From assembly GCF_963678635.1 (NCBI RefSeq), contig NC_087071.1, positions 39,268,438-39,332,437 on the forward strand: a stretch of DNA of 64,000 nucleotides, read 5' to 3'. The position numbers and the translations under genes are program-made. Positions 34,140-45,656 of this stretch are shown in pieces; position 1 is the first letter of the stretch; every line of letters begins with the position of its first letter. This DNA comes from Symsagittifera roscoffensis. Taxonomy: Eukaryota; Xenacoelomorpha; Acoela; Convolutidae. Under the pieces are notes generated by a model, which saw only the letters and a list, made by a program, of their open reading frames with translations, was not told where the DNA came from and made no database searches.

Positions 34140-36110
34140 CGTGATCGCTAATAAATTCCAATGTTAATAAACAGCTGTATTCAATCAAGATCATAAAAGA
34201 CAACTAAATTAGGAGTTTACCAAAGGTGGCAAAGCGCTCCGAAGGGTATTACCTGTCAAATATGTCTTGCACCGGTGTAAGGTTAATTGATTGACAGATG
34301 CGGTTTAACCAACATAACAAGACACGATGAGTGAGCTAGTTTAATCCCTATGACAAGAGTATACAACTTACATCCACAAAATATCGATTATCGCGGATTT
34401 CTTGAACAAAAACTATCGATCATGTATTAAATGAGTTCAAATATGTTATCATGAATTAAAGTGGGCGTGTCGTTATAATTGCAACATAGCTGATTCAATG
34501 GTCTGAATTTCTGATTCGTAATCAAGTCGATTTTAATTGTTTCTCGCTCGCAAACTCATTACCGAAATTTATCCACAATCTTTGCTGTGGATTATAACAA
34601 AAGAAATATAAGGGAACGTTTGGTCAAGTTTTCTCAATGTGCAAAACAGTCTTATTCCAAACATTTATTTAAAAACTATGTTTGCTCAGTATACAATCAT
34701 GACAGAATTTATTAATAAGTTTTGAGATTTGCGAAAAGTTCGAAATTTGGAAATAATTACCAAGTTTGCAAAAAGTTTAACTCTATTGCTGTCAGACAAT
34801 TCACAAACTAGTTATACTTCAATTTTGGACCAACAATGATGTTTCATTATCAAACAACAGGCTTACAAATTAGGTTATCGCGAAAAACATTACGAGGCCA
34901 AACTGCGAACTGCATATAAGTTTTGGATATAGTCCATTCTGTATAATCCTGGATTCCTGAGACATTCTTAAACTTGTTCCAAAATGTAAGTAGATTCCGA
35001 CTACAAACTTTCCGTGGATTCCGCGTACAAATATCTGTAAAAAAAATTATTGTCGGCACATTTATGGCCAGTATTCCGCAGCAAGCGAACATAGCTAGTT
35101 GTTCTGGATTCCGCAACAAAGTGGGTTCCGCAAAATGTAAGTGGAATCCGGAAATGCAAGTGGAATTCGCAAATTTTGTTATCGGAATCTGCAAATGTAA
35201 GCAGATTCTGCAAACTGTAAGTGTATTTAGTGAAATTAACTATGACATCGCGGATTTTAAAAGCAATGACTTAAACATTTTCAGCGAATATACGAACAAA
35301 TTTCGAAACATTGGCTAACTAAATTGGTGGTTGTCACCCTTTAGTTTTTGTCATACATATCCCAACAAGTATTTTTAGGATCACAGTGTTGGAAACACAG
35401 CACCGAATAAATTCATTATTTTGAGTTAATCGGTTGAGTGTTTGGAAACACAATGCACACTGAATCGCCAAATTAGGTCAGTGTTTTTGTGATTCCACTA
35501 ATCCTAAATAAGGATCTAGTTGGTGGAGAGTGGATTCAAATCATGAACGCAGTATTTGGGATGATACAGCGAACTCAAATCATGAGGGCAGTTTTAGGTC
35601 ATGTCAATGGTTAGATCATCTAATATTTTCAGAGAAATTGATGGATGTTTAGTTATCAGTTTTGAATACCATCATGCCTAGTCTTAAATTAAAATCGTAG
35701 TACTATTTTGATCTTTCCTGTTTTGACTTCAGTGAGTTTCTCTATGAAATCTGTGTTACTTATACACATATATGTTACTGGAATCCGCAAAGAAAATGCG
35801 GAATCCTTTTTTCAAATAAAATTTGTGGATTCGACTTAGAAACTGCGAACTCCGCTTACAGTTGCCAATTCCGCAATAGTTCATTTTAAGTATACACATG
35901 TCCGATTATTTGTTTGGGGATATCACAAACGGTTCTGGAGCGATGTTGAACAGTTCAATATTTTAGGTATTTGTTTAAGGAATCCAAAACGGCAAAAAAA
36001 AATTGCTCACTACTGAAGTTTTCGATAAACAAATTAGAGCTTTGGTCGGTTTTTTGTTTCAAAATATTTGATTTGACTGATCTAGGTCACTCTGTCATTT
36101 ACTATCTGAA
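34140..36110. other. Intergenic DNA with 'ttccgcaa' repeats
   Basis: 34985-35230 carries scattered copies of a ~20-nt motif around 'gtaagtggaatccgcaaatg' (strand and spacing vary), with more near 35780-35880. No gene. Confidence 0.5.
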
Positions 36111-36114
36111 TTAT

Positions 36115-36832
36115 TACAGCGCTGATTTAAATAAACCGGACAAAACGCGTTAAACTTGAAATTTAAAACTCATTTTTCTCAAATGGGGTTGAGTTTAGGT
36201 GAAAACTTATGAAGACAAAACTTGCTTAGAATTTTAGCAGAATTAATATGGTGTAATTTGTTTTGCAAAGTTCGGGTCCGAAATTCTACCCCAAATATGG
36301 GTCATTTTGGCTTTCTTAGTTAATACAAAATTAAGCCAAAAATACCCAGTCGATCACAGACATAATTATATCAAAGTGAGCCCCTTACGTAGCTCAACAA
36401 ACTTTAAGAAGGGCATAATCTCCAAAAAATTGTTTAAGTTATTTTTTTTTGTTTGATAGAAAAAAGGTCATTTTTGCTATATAAAATACCAACTTTTTTT
36501 TAAAAACAATTTTTTTAAACACTACGCAATTAATTTTGAAGAAAATACCCCTCTTAAAGTTTGTTGAGCTACGTAAGGGCCTCACTTTGATATAATTGTG
36601 TCTGTCATCTACTGGGTATTTTTGGCGTAATTTTCTATTAACTAAGAAAAACCAAAATGACCCATTTTTGGGGTGAAATTTCGGACCCGAATTTTGCAAA
36701 ACAAATTACACCATAATATATCTGATAAAATTCTAAGAAAGTTTTGTCTTCATAAGTTTTCACCTAAACTCAACCCAATTTGAGAAAAATGCATTTTAAC
36801 TTTCAAGTTTAACGCGTTTTGTCCGTTAACGA
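36115..36832. mobile_element. Second mariner-type palindromic MITE
   Basis: It begins after TA (36115-36116) with 'cagcgctgatttaaataaac' and 'ccggacaaaacgcg'; the right arm ends near 36832 with 'cgcgttttgtccg'. The arms of about 300 bp are strongly complementary ('ttgagctacgtaagg' pairs with 'ccttacgtagctcaa'). It shares its outer 20 bp and blocks such as 'aaaatgacccatttttgggg' with the 33465 element. The outermost right end is eroded. Confidence 0.85.
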
Positions 36833-36839
36833 TGGCCGC

Positions 36840-37690
36840 ACAAAAACGAAGAGTTTAGGTTGGTTTAAAGGATAAATTAACCTAATTTAAAAATACTTCT
36901 TCTTAAATGTGAACTCAGCAGAAAAGAAAAACAATTCGTTTATAGGTTCAGGTAGCCAACGAATCTTTTTCTCAGGACACATTTTAGGTCAGTTTTAGGA
37001 AACAAAATTTTTTTTGTACTCAATTCTGAAAATGAAACAACTTTCTTGATAACGGTAGTCTTTAAAAAAGATACCTATTTTTTCATATTTTTCTCAAAAA
37101 ATTGTTATTTGAGCAAATAGCAAAAAAGATAACTTGCTTATGCTCAAAAAATCACTAGACAATGCAAGAACAAATGCGTTCAAACGACCTGGCTAATTGT
37201 TACCTTCTAAGTTTGTAAAACATTGTTTTTTTTTGGATATTTTTTCAGGCTGACCAGTTTGATTTTCAATGGTTTGCTCAAAAGCAGACGAAAATGAGCT
37301 ACTAAATGATGTTACACGATCTCAATGAGTCATTATTTGTACTCACCGATGGAAAAGTCAATTTCGTAAATTTTTTTGACCAGAAAGTTCACTGGTTTTT
37401 ATGTTTCTTTTTATAGTCATGGGCGAAAACTAGTTTTAATTAAGACAATAAATGACGTAGAGTGACCTAGATTAGTCAAATCAAATAAGTTGAAGCATAA
37501 AACCGACCGAAACTCTATTTTTTCTATCAAAAATTTCAAAAGTGAGCAAAATCTTACGTCTTTAAGCTCAAAAGCCCTTAATAATATAGAAGATATCAGA
37601 AAAATTCAAAAAACTCTTTGAGTCAACAAAAGTTCATGCGAATTAGACAAAATTTACAATTTTCTAGACATGGTTTTCTCGCTGAGCGGC
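36840..37690. other. Intergenic DNA
   Basis: AT-rich. An early, very diverged unit of the following array may be at about 37305-37345. Nothing else seen. Confidence 0.4.
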
Positions 37691-37699
37691 TTACCTTCA

Positions 37700-38960
37700 T
37701 TTTTTTGTCAAAAAAACTAATAATCCTTGAGATAGCATTTCATGTCACTTGGCCTCGATGAGTCATATTACATATCATAAGGCAAAAATTTACCAAAGCA
37801 TAATTTTAAAAACTGTTTTTGATGCTGAACTTTTTCAATGTTCTTTTTCTGGTCAAAAATTGAATAATCTTTGAGGTAGCAGATGATGTTACTCGGAGAT
37901 GATGAAGGTTTTTTGATGCTAAGTTTTTTCAACGTTCAAAGCTATGGTCGAAAAAATTAACGGCTAATGGGATATAAGATGATGTAACATGAAATTGATG
38001 AATCATACTTTAAATGATAACGCTATAGTTGGAAATATCTTAACTTTTCAGATTTTCTTTCCAATACTGAGCAATTTTCTTTTTCATAAATATGGTCGAA
38101 AAACTAACATTTGTTGGCATATAACACGATGTTATATAACCTTGATGAGTCAGATTGCATTTCATGAGGCAAAAATTAAACAATGCATTTTTTTCAAATA
38201 TAGTTTTCGATTGTGAGCAGTTTTTGTGTTCACGCGCGTATTTAAAAAAGATTGAGATATAAGATGATGTAAGATGACCCTGATGATTCGTACTACATTT
38301 GATGAGGCAAACTTTGAGAAATTATTATTTTCTGGAAAATATTTCCGACTGTGAGAAATATTTGTGTTCATGTCCATGTTCAAAAAAAAATTGAGATAAA
38401 AGATGATGAAACATGATCCTGATGTTCCATACTAAATACGATGAGGTAATACTTGACCAAGGCATTTGTTTTTAGCTAACATTTTTGAGGCTTAGCACCT
38501 TTCATGTTCATAACGTTGTCGAAAAACTAATAATGAGATATAAGTTTATGTTTTATGACCTTGATGAGTCATTCTAAATGATGAGGCTATACTTGAAAAG
38601 TTCACTTTTTAAACATAATTTTTGAAGAGGAGCTTTTTGTGTTGATGCCCGTGTTCAATAAGTCAAAAATTTCTGAGATATAAGATAATATAACTAGACG
38701 TTGATGATTTTTACTACAGAGGATGAAACGAAACTTGATCAAGGCATTTTTTTGGACCCATTTTACGCTGCTGAACAATTTTCATGGTACTTACTATAGT
38801 AAAAAAAGTAACATTTTATGAGATATAATTTGATGTGCTATGACCTTGATGAGTTTTACTACATTTGATGAGGGAAAATTCTAATCATGTATATGTTTTC
38901 ATGCGTAGTTGTGTGTGCTAAGCAACTTTCATCTCCATGTCTTTGCTTAAAAAATTTATT
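37700..38960. repeat. Decayed tandem array, about 141-bp unit
   Basis: The motif 'gatgatgtaacatgaccttgatgagtcatactaca' recurs at about 37735, 37876, 37978, 38124, 38261, 38402, 38544, 38683 and 38828. The last seven are spaced 137-146 bp apart. Units are much diverged, unlike the homogeneous 187-bp satellite. Confidence 0.8.
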
Positions 38961-40950
38961 TTTGAAGAGTTGTTTTTGGCTCAAGTTCTAACTATGCAAT
39001 TCAAATTACATGTATTTTGCATATTCTATGTTCTTGGTATATATGAAAGTATTGATTGTCTGACTTTGTTCAGGGTCGTTTATATGAAACACTCAGACAT
39101 CTAAGCTTTTGAGTGTTTAATGCCAATGCATGTTTATGAAGTATAGCTCAGTGCATTTTAAATTGTCTTTTTGAAACTATACTTGTGGACAAAAGTAACC
39201 GCAAATTCTAGATTCTATTCTACATTTGATTTCAATGTACATTTTAGACAACATTTCCTTCGTAAAGTGAAACCCTGAATTAGTGCTTATTTTTGTCCTC
39301 TAGTGTATCTAACAACCACAGGTAAGAATTTGAAGTTTAGACATTTAGATATTTAGGTATAACTTGTTATCTGAAAAAATAATGTAGAATTTACAGAAAT
39401 TTTGAAAAGTACTTTGACCGGCCTGTATCATAACTTTGTTCAAACGTTTGAAATGTTGCTTGCAAAAGAAAAGAGAAAAATGAATAGAATGAGAAAAAAT
39501 AGTAAAATATCAATTTTGGATTTGGAAAACTCTCCACGAGTGTTTTTGAGAACTAAAATTACTTGAGAAGATTTGTTCACCGCGAAACAAAAGTTTCGTG
39601 AGGTCAATTCAAAGTTTTGAAAGCCGAGAGATTTGGTATTGCGAAAAGGTGTTTTAAGCAATTTTGTTTCAAAATTTTTTTTGTAAAATCAACCAATTGA
39701 GCGCTGATTTATGTTAAAGAAGCTACAAAAAACTAGAAGTTTTGATCTATATCTATTAGTTTTGATGGTAAACTTTTACAGATGGCTGTTTTTCTTAGTT
39801 TTTGTTCCAAGTTAAACATCATCAAGAAAAAGAAAAGTATCTGAAAAGAATCCATTCTTTTTTTCGTTACTTTTCAATTTTAAAAATTGATAGGCGGGTG
39901 GTTAAAAATCAGCATACACTCTGCATGTAAATGTATTTTGTCTTGATTAAATCGGTATTTTTTCTGTTTATAATTCGTATATAATCTGTTAATCCGTATT
40001 TAATTTGAGGATATATTGTATTATCCGTCGCAAAATCTGCATACGATCTCGTTTTTCTGGTATGTAAAAAACTTGACACACTCGAAACATTTCAATTTGT
40101 TTTGTGTTTGTGAATATAGTTACACTTGCGATTAGCAAGCGTTGTCAAATCGGAATGTAGATTTTTTTTCGGGTTAACAATTAATTTAACATATTAATTT
40201 GAATCACTTATGATTCTGCTATCACCTATATTGCTGCCATGCTGACATGCTCAGTTTTATGAAAACTCAAAATTGACTACTGGCTACTGTGTGGGTACAT
40301 GATACTACAGGTTAGTTTCAAGGGGCTTGAAAAGTTTTTACAATTTTCCACCAAAATCAGTTCAATTGCTAATTTGAATTTGAAATGTCTTTAATGGCAT
40401 GTTCGCCTATAACTCCAGTTTGATAAAAGCAGGTATTATGAAAACGTATGGGAATGGTTTATATTAATTTTAATTCTTTTGAGTTACTTTGGAATATTTT
40501 TTTTGCAAAATTTAGTTGTTTTCTCAAAAGCGTTTCCACCAATTTTCAAAAAGGATATTCATAGAAGACCGCCTGATTTCTTGTGTGCTGGCGTACTCAA
40601 TTAGTCTTTTTTTCCTGTACCCCTTTGTCTACATTTTTCGAAAAAATCCCTGGTGGGAATACTTGACCGATAATTTTTTTTCTCAAAAACTAACATACCA
40701 AATTCTAGATTTTTGTTTCAATAAATTGAACGGAGTTGAACGAATAAATCTAATGAAAGTTATGACCCTCCGAAAAGTCAATTTTTTGATTTTTATCCTT
40801 TTCTTGAATTTTTTTCAACTTTGCTCGAAAACAAACCTCCTAAAAATAAGGTTGAGGCTTCAATGGAGATAAAGGACAGTTGTAAGCTCCCCTGTTTTCT
40901 TTGTTTTCCACTCGCAATTTTTTACATAAAAAGTTAACATCTTCGGAGAA
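38961..40950. other. Intergenic DNA
   Basis: AT-rich. A short end of the dispersed family lies at 40130-40190 ('cacttgcgattagcaagcg'). The 118-codon frame at 40516-40872 resembles no known protein and is probably chance. Confidence 0.4.
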
Positions 40951-40954
40951 GACA

Positions 40955-41460
40955 TCATGAAGTTTACAAAAAAAACCTGTCATATCTGAGATTTTGGGTT
41001 TCATCCGAGTTTTGGAAAATTGTTTTTTTTTGGCTGAGGCAACAACTTCCTGTTTTGTGACAAAAAAGATGGTCATCGGAATATTTAAAATTTTGATTTT
41101 TCGACTGTTTTTTGAAACTTTTTGGCTTTACTCGAGAACTACCCTGCCATACCTGGCATTTTGTTTTCAAACGAAATCGCAGTTTAGGAGAATTTCTTCT
41201 GCATCAGCGGCTACGACCAATTTTTTTAAAAACAGTTATCATCTCGGAAAAGACATTTAAAAAAAATTTCTTAGTGTTTTTTTTACACTTTATGAAGTTT
41301 ACCAAAAAATACCTGTCATATCTGAGATTTTGGGTTTAGTCCGAGTTTTAGGAAATTGTTTTTTTTCTGGCTCAGGCAACAACGCCTTGTTTTGCGACAA
41401 AAAAGATGGTCATCGGAATTTTTAAAATTTTGATTTTTTGACTGTTTTTTGAATTTTTAT
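40955..41460. repeat. Tandem duplication, 335-bp offset
   Basis: 'atgaagtttac...cctgtcatatctgagattttggg...gatggtcatcgga' at 40957-41120 recurs at 41292-41455 with about 10% difference. Confidence 0.85.
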
Positions 41461-41846
41461 GAACTTGTTTTTTAAAAAGCTACAAATTCGGAAAGTCAAG
41501 ATTTCGAAGTTTGACAGTTTTATAGAATTTTTTTTACTTTTCTTAAGAACTATCATATCAAATCATATATAAGAAAACGGTTGCGTGAATTTTTCCTGCA
41601 GAAGCTTGGACCTAGGTGCCTTTCATCGAGACTTTCCAAAATTTGGTTCATCTGGTTTTTTTTCAACTTGTTTCTAAATATTTTTCGTCTTATGCTTTTT
41701 ATGATTGTGTTCTATCGCAAGTGGTGCGAAGCTCCGCTTCCACTTTTTGGAACGGAAAAAAACTGCTTATCCTTCAGTGGCAAAAATGGATCAAAACCGA
41801 TTAATTACTGAAAATTGAACGGTTCTACTTTTATACAGTTAGTTTT

Positions 41847-42256
41847 TGAGTTAGGACCGATGGGTATAACTCATAGAGTAATTTCGGATAGGGTACACCG
41901 TCTGCTCGTCACGCTATCTTATTTTCGGCCGGATAGATTCGTGCAACTTCTTAGTCTAATACCAATCCTAATCTTACTCTTATACTATCTAGTCTCAGGT
42001 TGTTTAACTAGTCTCTCCTAAGCTCAGTAGATCTAGGGTATACTGGTTTATTGCGGCTGCTGAAGTACTCGGGAGAGTTCAACTAATTTCTAAGTTAAAT
42101 TCAAATCTCTCTGGTGCTGAAATTACAAGTAATTTCAGCACTTACAAATAAGTGGATTGTTAGTCAGATGGATCATGATTGGTTAATATTAAATACTTTA
42201 CATTGGTAAAATATCTAATTTATCCAATCATAAAATGTAGTTTAGATCAGGTTCCA
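41847..42256 (-). repeat. 3' LTR (left copy)
   Basis: 410 bp, 'tgagttagg...ggttcca' on the + strand. Compared with the right copy it differs at three sites within about 15 bp near 42015-42030. On the element strand an AATAAA lies at 42052-42047, and a 12-bp-stem hairpin at 42114-42141. Confidence 0.97.
42114..42141. repeat. Hairpin in LTR
   Basis: 'gtgctgaaatta' and 'taatttcagcac' pair perfectly around 'caag'. The second copy is at 60596-60623. It lies inside the LTR, upstream of the AATAAA on the element strand, and may act in LTR RNA; its role is unknown. Confidence 0.9.
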
Positions 42257-43847
42257 CCCATCCGGGTTTTACAGAGTTTTTTAGAATAGTTTTTCTGCAA
42301 TTCGAAGGATGGATGATGGACGTTGGTATTTGGCGAACATCATATTTCTTTTCCGTTTTCTCTTGTTAGAGAAGTTCCAGGATGCTGGAATTAGGGACAC
42401 CAAACTTTGTGTCTTCTTGCGACAACGACTGTGCTTTCGCAACAAACTCAAATCTGATTTCAGAATGGTTTGCTATGTCAGGTTTTTCTGTTTCATTGTC
42501 GAGAACTTCTTTGTGTTTGATCTTGTCTGGGAATGGCGTGGAGATTGTGCGTGGAGGGGATGCCTGGTTACTCGGATCTGTACGTATACTTGAACATCGA
42601 GGTGGTCATTGGTCTAGTTCAATGAAGTCCTTTTCTGCGAAGTCAAGTCGTACTCTAAATCCTTTGAGTTGTGTTTGTGAGCGGCATATCGATTGTGGTT
42701 GGCCATTCTTTTTCGAGTGTGGTGGGGTCGTTTTGTCTTTGGATGTTCGTCCTTGGTGTTGTATGCTGATCTATATATTGCATAATATAATTTACATTTT
42801 ATAAAACTTTTATTAGTTTAATGTTTTTTAATTATGATTTTGGTTAGTTGTTTTCACAAAAGCTTTTTGTTTTAGTTCAGTTATTTTGAAGAGTTACTCA
42901 CCCTTGAGTCACAAAGCGTGGATGTAGCGCGGTGGGTTAGGCCGGCTATAGAGCATGCTCAGGACGTCCTCTTCTGGTGGGTTAGGCCAGGAGTGGGAGT
43001 ATGATTGCATGCGGTTTTTGTGAGAGGTCCTGTTATGTGACAACGTTTTATGTTGGGTTTGTTGTGGTTTTTCTTATGTTTTGTTGGTTGTGTCCTTTTT
43101 TCAAAAATCAAATTGTTTGTGGTATGGGTTTGTCTTTCGACTTTTTTGTGTTTTATTATTTCTTTCTTAGACTTTATAATAGTCTTCAAAAGAATAAATT
43201 ATCCAGTTTTAAACTGGGTTAATCCGGTTTGGGTACCGTTGGTTTCCTTTTCTTAGTCATGCTGTTATTCTATGATTTGTGGTGTTTAGTAAGCTGCGTT
43301 GGTTAGTGTTGTTTAGTATATAATTCCTTTCCAACCGGGTTAAAGGAAAGTTTGAAACGTGTTATCTTGTGTTAGAGTTGTTGAGTGTGAAAGTTTGAAA
43401 CTGAAATTCATTATTTTAAGCAATTCTTCGTGGGCGAGCTGTGCGAGTGTGGATAGAATGTTTGTGCGAATGAATGGAAATATCAAAAGGTTAGTACTGC
43501 TTTTTCGTTTTATCAATTTATTACATAGAAATTCAAATTTTACTGCTATTTGTTGGGAAAAATTAAGTTACAAATTTTCATCATAATTAGATTTACTGCT
43601 TGTGCGGGAAAAAATTTTTAAATTAAATTACTGCATTGGTATTATATTTATTTAATTGTTGGTGCAAAAAATTAATAGGGTTTTAAACAGTTTTGAAGAA
43701 GTTTTCTATTTTTTATTTTTCTTTTGTGAATTTTTCAGATGATCGTTGGATGAAGGCTAAAATTCTAAAGAAGACATGGATAAAGAATGGTTAGTTTCTA
43801 ATTTTTATTTTAATTAGTTAATAATATGTATAATTCATACTTACCTG
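42257..43847 (-). other. Element 3' non-coding region
   Basis: 1.6 kb between the last ORF and the 3' LTR. No open frame on the element strand. A short purine-rich stretch 'ggatggg' directly abuts the LTR and may be the polypurine tract. Frames on the + strand are shadows. Confidence 0.55.
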
Positions 43848-45656
43848 TTAGTTGTCGGGGAAGAAACCGTGGGGGAAGATGTCGTGAATGAGATCTGAAG
43901 TTGTTAGTAATTTAGCTAAGATGCGGATGATATTTTTAGTTTGAAGCAGTGGCCAAAGCAATTGAAGTGCTTTAATGGTGGTTAGTTCTTCAGTGCCAAC
44001 TGCAAACTCATAAGGTGTGTTTTGGATTAGATTATATAATTTGTGATTGAATTTAGTGTTATGGATGAATTCTAAAATGGGGATTTCTATAGGTTGAACA
44101 AACTCGTGTGGGACAAGGAAGGGTCGGGATTCTTCTGCGTTGAAGGTCTTGGTGATGGGACAAAAAATATACATTTGGGTTATGGGATCATAATTTGGAA
44201 GAATACCATGAAGGTTAGTATCTTTAATGCAATATGTGAAGTTAAGAAAGAATGGTGAGGTGTATTTGGAATTGATGAATTGAAAACGGTGGTGTGGTTG
44301 TCTGGAGGGAGTGTGTAGGTCGAAGTGATTTTGGATAAAACGATAATATGTATATGTGTGAGTTTGTTTAGTGCGTAACATAATATCGTGTGAGCAGTGC
44401 AAATCTCTTTCATGTGGTGCAAGGAAATGAAAGGTTAGTGAAAATATTTGGAAGCGTTCTTTAAAACTTTCGTAGGCTTGTGTGTCTGTTAGTGCTTCTG
44501 AGATGATGTGGTCAAATTTGCGATCAAAGATATTGAGTGTAAATACATATGGTGTTTTGATGAAAAATTTTTCTGTAATTTGTGGGTTAGCGAAGCGGTC
44601 ATCGTCTAAGAATTGATCTTGGTTAGTTCTGATGATGTTATGATCGTAATACTCTAGCGTATATTCGTTAGCTCGGGGTGCAGTGTATGTTTTTAGTGAT
44701 TTTTTATATCCGATGTAAGTAAATTGTCTAGTTGTTAGTGGTGTAGTGAGTCGATATAGCATGTCCTTATTTCGTTCTATACCGATGTGAGTGTTAGATA
44801 AAGGTAAGCAAAGGGGATTAGTAAAATGATAATATGAGGTCCAAGGGAGGGTAGGCATTAAAACGTGTTCGTCTACAAAGCTACGTGTTTCGTTAGTGTC
44901 GTGAGGGGTGTTTAAGGTGTTTTGTGGAAATGAGGGTAAGGTGATAGCTAAAAATTCTTTTGTGTTAGTGTGATTTGGATGATTTATATATTCACGGGCT
45001 GTTCCTGGTTTTGCTGGGAAAGGATGGTTGGGGAACTTTCTTTTAAAAGTGCGGTAAGCTCTATTAGTGCTGAGTGAAGATTCAGTAGATGTGGATGATG
45101 GTGCTAATGATTCGGTATAAACTGAAGAGGGTGTAGGGGTAGGAGGGTTGGATGAATCTATTGTGGATGAAATTTGGTTTATGGTGGGGGTGTTAAGGTG
45201 GTAGGGTTGTTGTTGTAGGGTAATAAAATTATCTACTTCTGGGGAGATTTGGGGGGTATCTGGAGAATTGGATGATCGGTCTGAATGAAGTGAAGAGTAG
45301 GTTGGAGTGACTTGGGAAGCATAAGAGGGTGTAGAATTGGTTGGAACAGGGTTATTTGGTAGTATTGGTTGAAAAGGGGGTTGGGAAAAAATTGAGGGGT
45401 TGGTGTGAAAATTATTGGATGGAGATGGTTCAGAGTCGGCAAATTCATCGGGGGTTTCAATATTCGGGTTATTGAGTTGTGAGGTGGAGTATAAAACTGA
45501 GATGTGTGAATTAGTATCGGAATTCATGCCTGATGTTACATTACTGGTTGGGAAATCGGGTGGCGGGAAAGCAAAAAGTGGTATTATTGTAATTGGAGTA
45601 GTGAGGTTGGTTGGATGGGAATTTGAACGGTGTAGGGATCCAAGTTGTCGGCTCAT
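43848..45656 (-). CDS. 602-aa ORF of unknown family, 3'-most gene of the LTR element
   Basis: Residues 1-210 are rich in Ser, Pro, Thr and Asn with no fold expected. Residues 215-600 look like a globular region rich in His, Phe, Tyr and Thr ('FVDEHVLMPTLPWTSYYHF', 'TPYVFTLNIFDRKFDHI', 'LQLLWPLLQTKNIIRILAKL'). I see no clear signal peptide or membrane segment. The ATG overlaps the stop of the preceding ORF as ATGA, an arrangement used for termination-reinitiation. It could be a structural or accessory protein. I do not recognise it. Confidence 0.8.
   Translation of the reverse strand: MSRQLGSLHRSNSHPTNLTTPITIIPLFAFPPPDFPTSNVTSGMNSDTNSHISVLYSTSQLNNPNIETPDEFADSEPSPSNNFHTNPSIFSQPPFQPILPNNPVPTNSTPSYASQVTPTYSSLHSDRSSNSPDTPQISPEVDNFITLQQQPYHLNTPTINQISSTIDSSNPPTPTPSSVYTESLAPSSTSTESSLSTNRAYRTFKRKFPNHPFPAKPGTAREYINHPNHTNTKEFLAITLPSFPQNTLNTPHDTNETRSFVDEHVLMPTLPWTSYYHFTNPLCLPLSNTHIGIERNKDMLYRLTTPLTTRQFTYIGYKKSLKTYTAPRANEYTLEYYDHNIIRTNQDQFLDDDRFANPQITEKFFIKTPYVFTLNIFDRKFDHIISEALTDTQAYESFKERFQIFSLTFHFLAPHERDLHCSHDIMLRTKQTHTYTYYRFIQNHFDLHTPSRQPHHRFQFINSKYTSPFFLNFTYCIKDTNLHGILPNYDPITQMYIFCPITKTFNAEESRPFLVPHEFVQPIEIPILEFIHNTKFNHKLYNLIQNTPYEFAVGTEELTTIKALQLLWPLLQTKNIIRILAKLLTTSDLIHDIFPHGFFPDN

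Noticed and set aside
34850..35318. Overlapping ORFs of about 114 codons on both strands
   Set aside because: They arise from scattered 'ttccgcaaatg' repeats; no protein-like conservation.
40516..40872. 118-codon hydrophobic ORF
   Set aside because: Phe/Leu-rich because of T-rich DNA; no splice context and no similarity recognised.
42309..42804. Two overlapping ORFs on the + strand
   Set aside because: Antisense to the non-coding 3' end of the LTR element, with no known motif.
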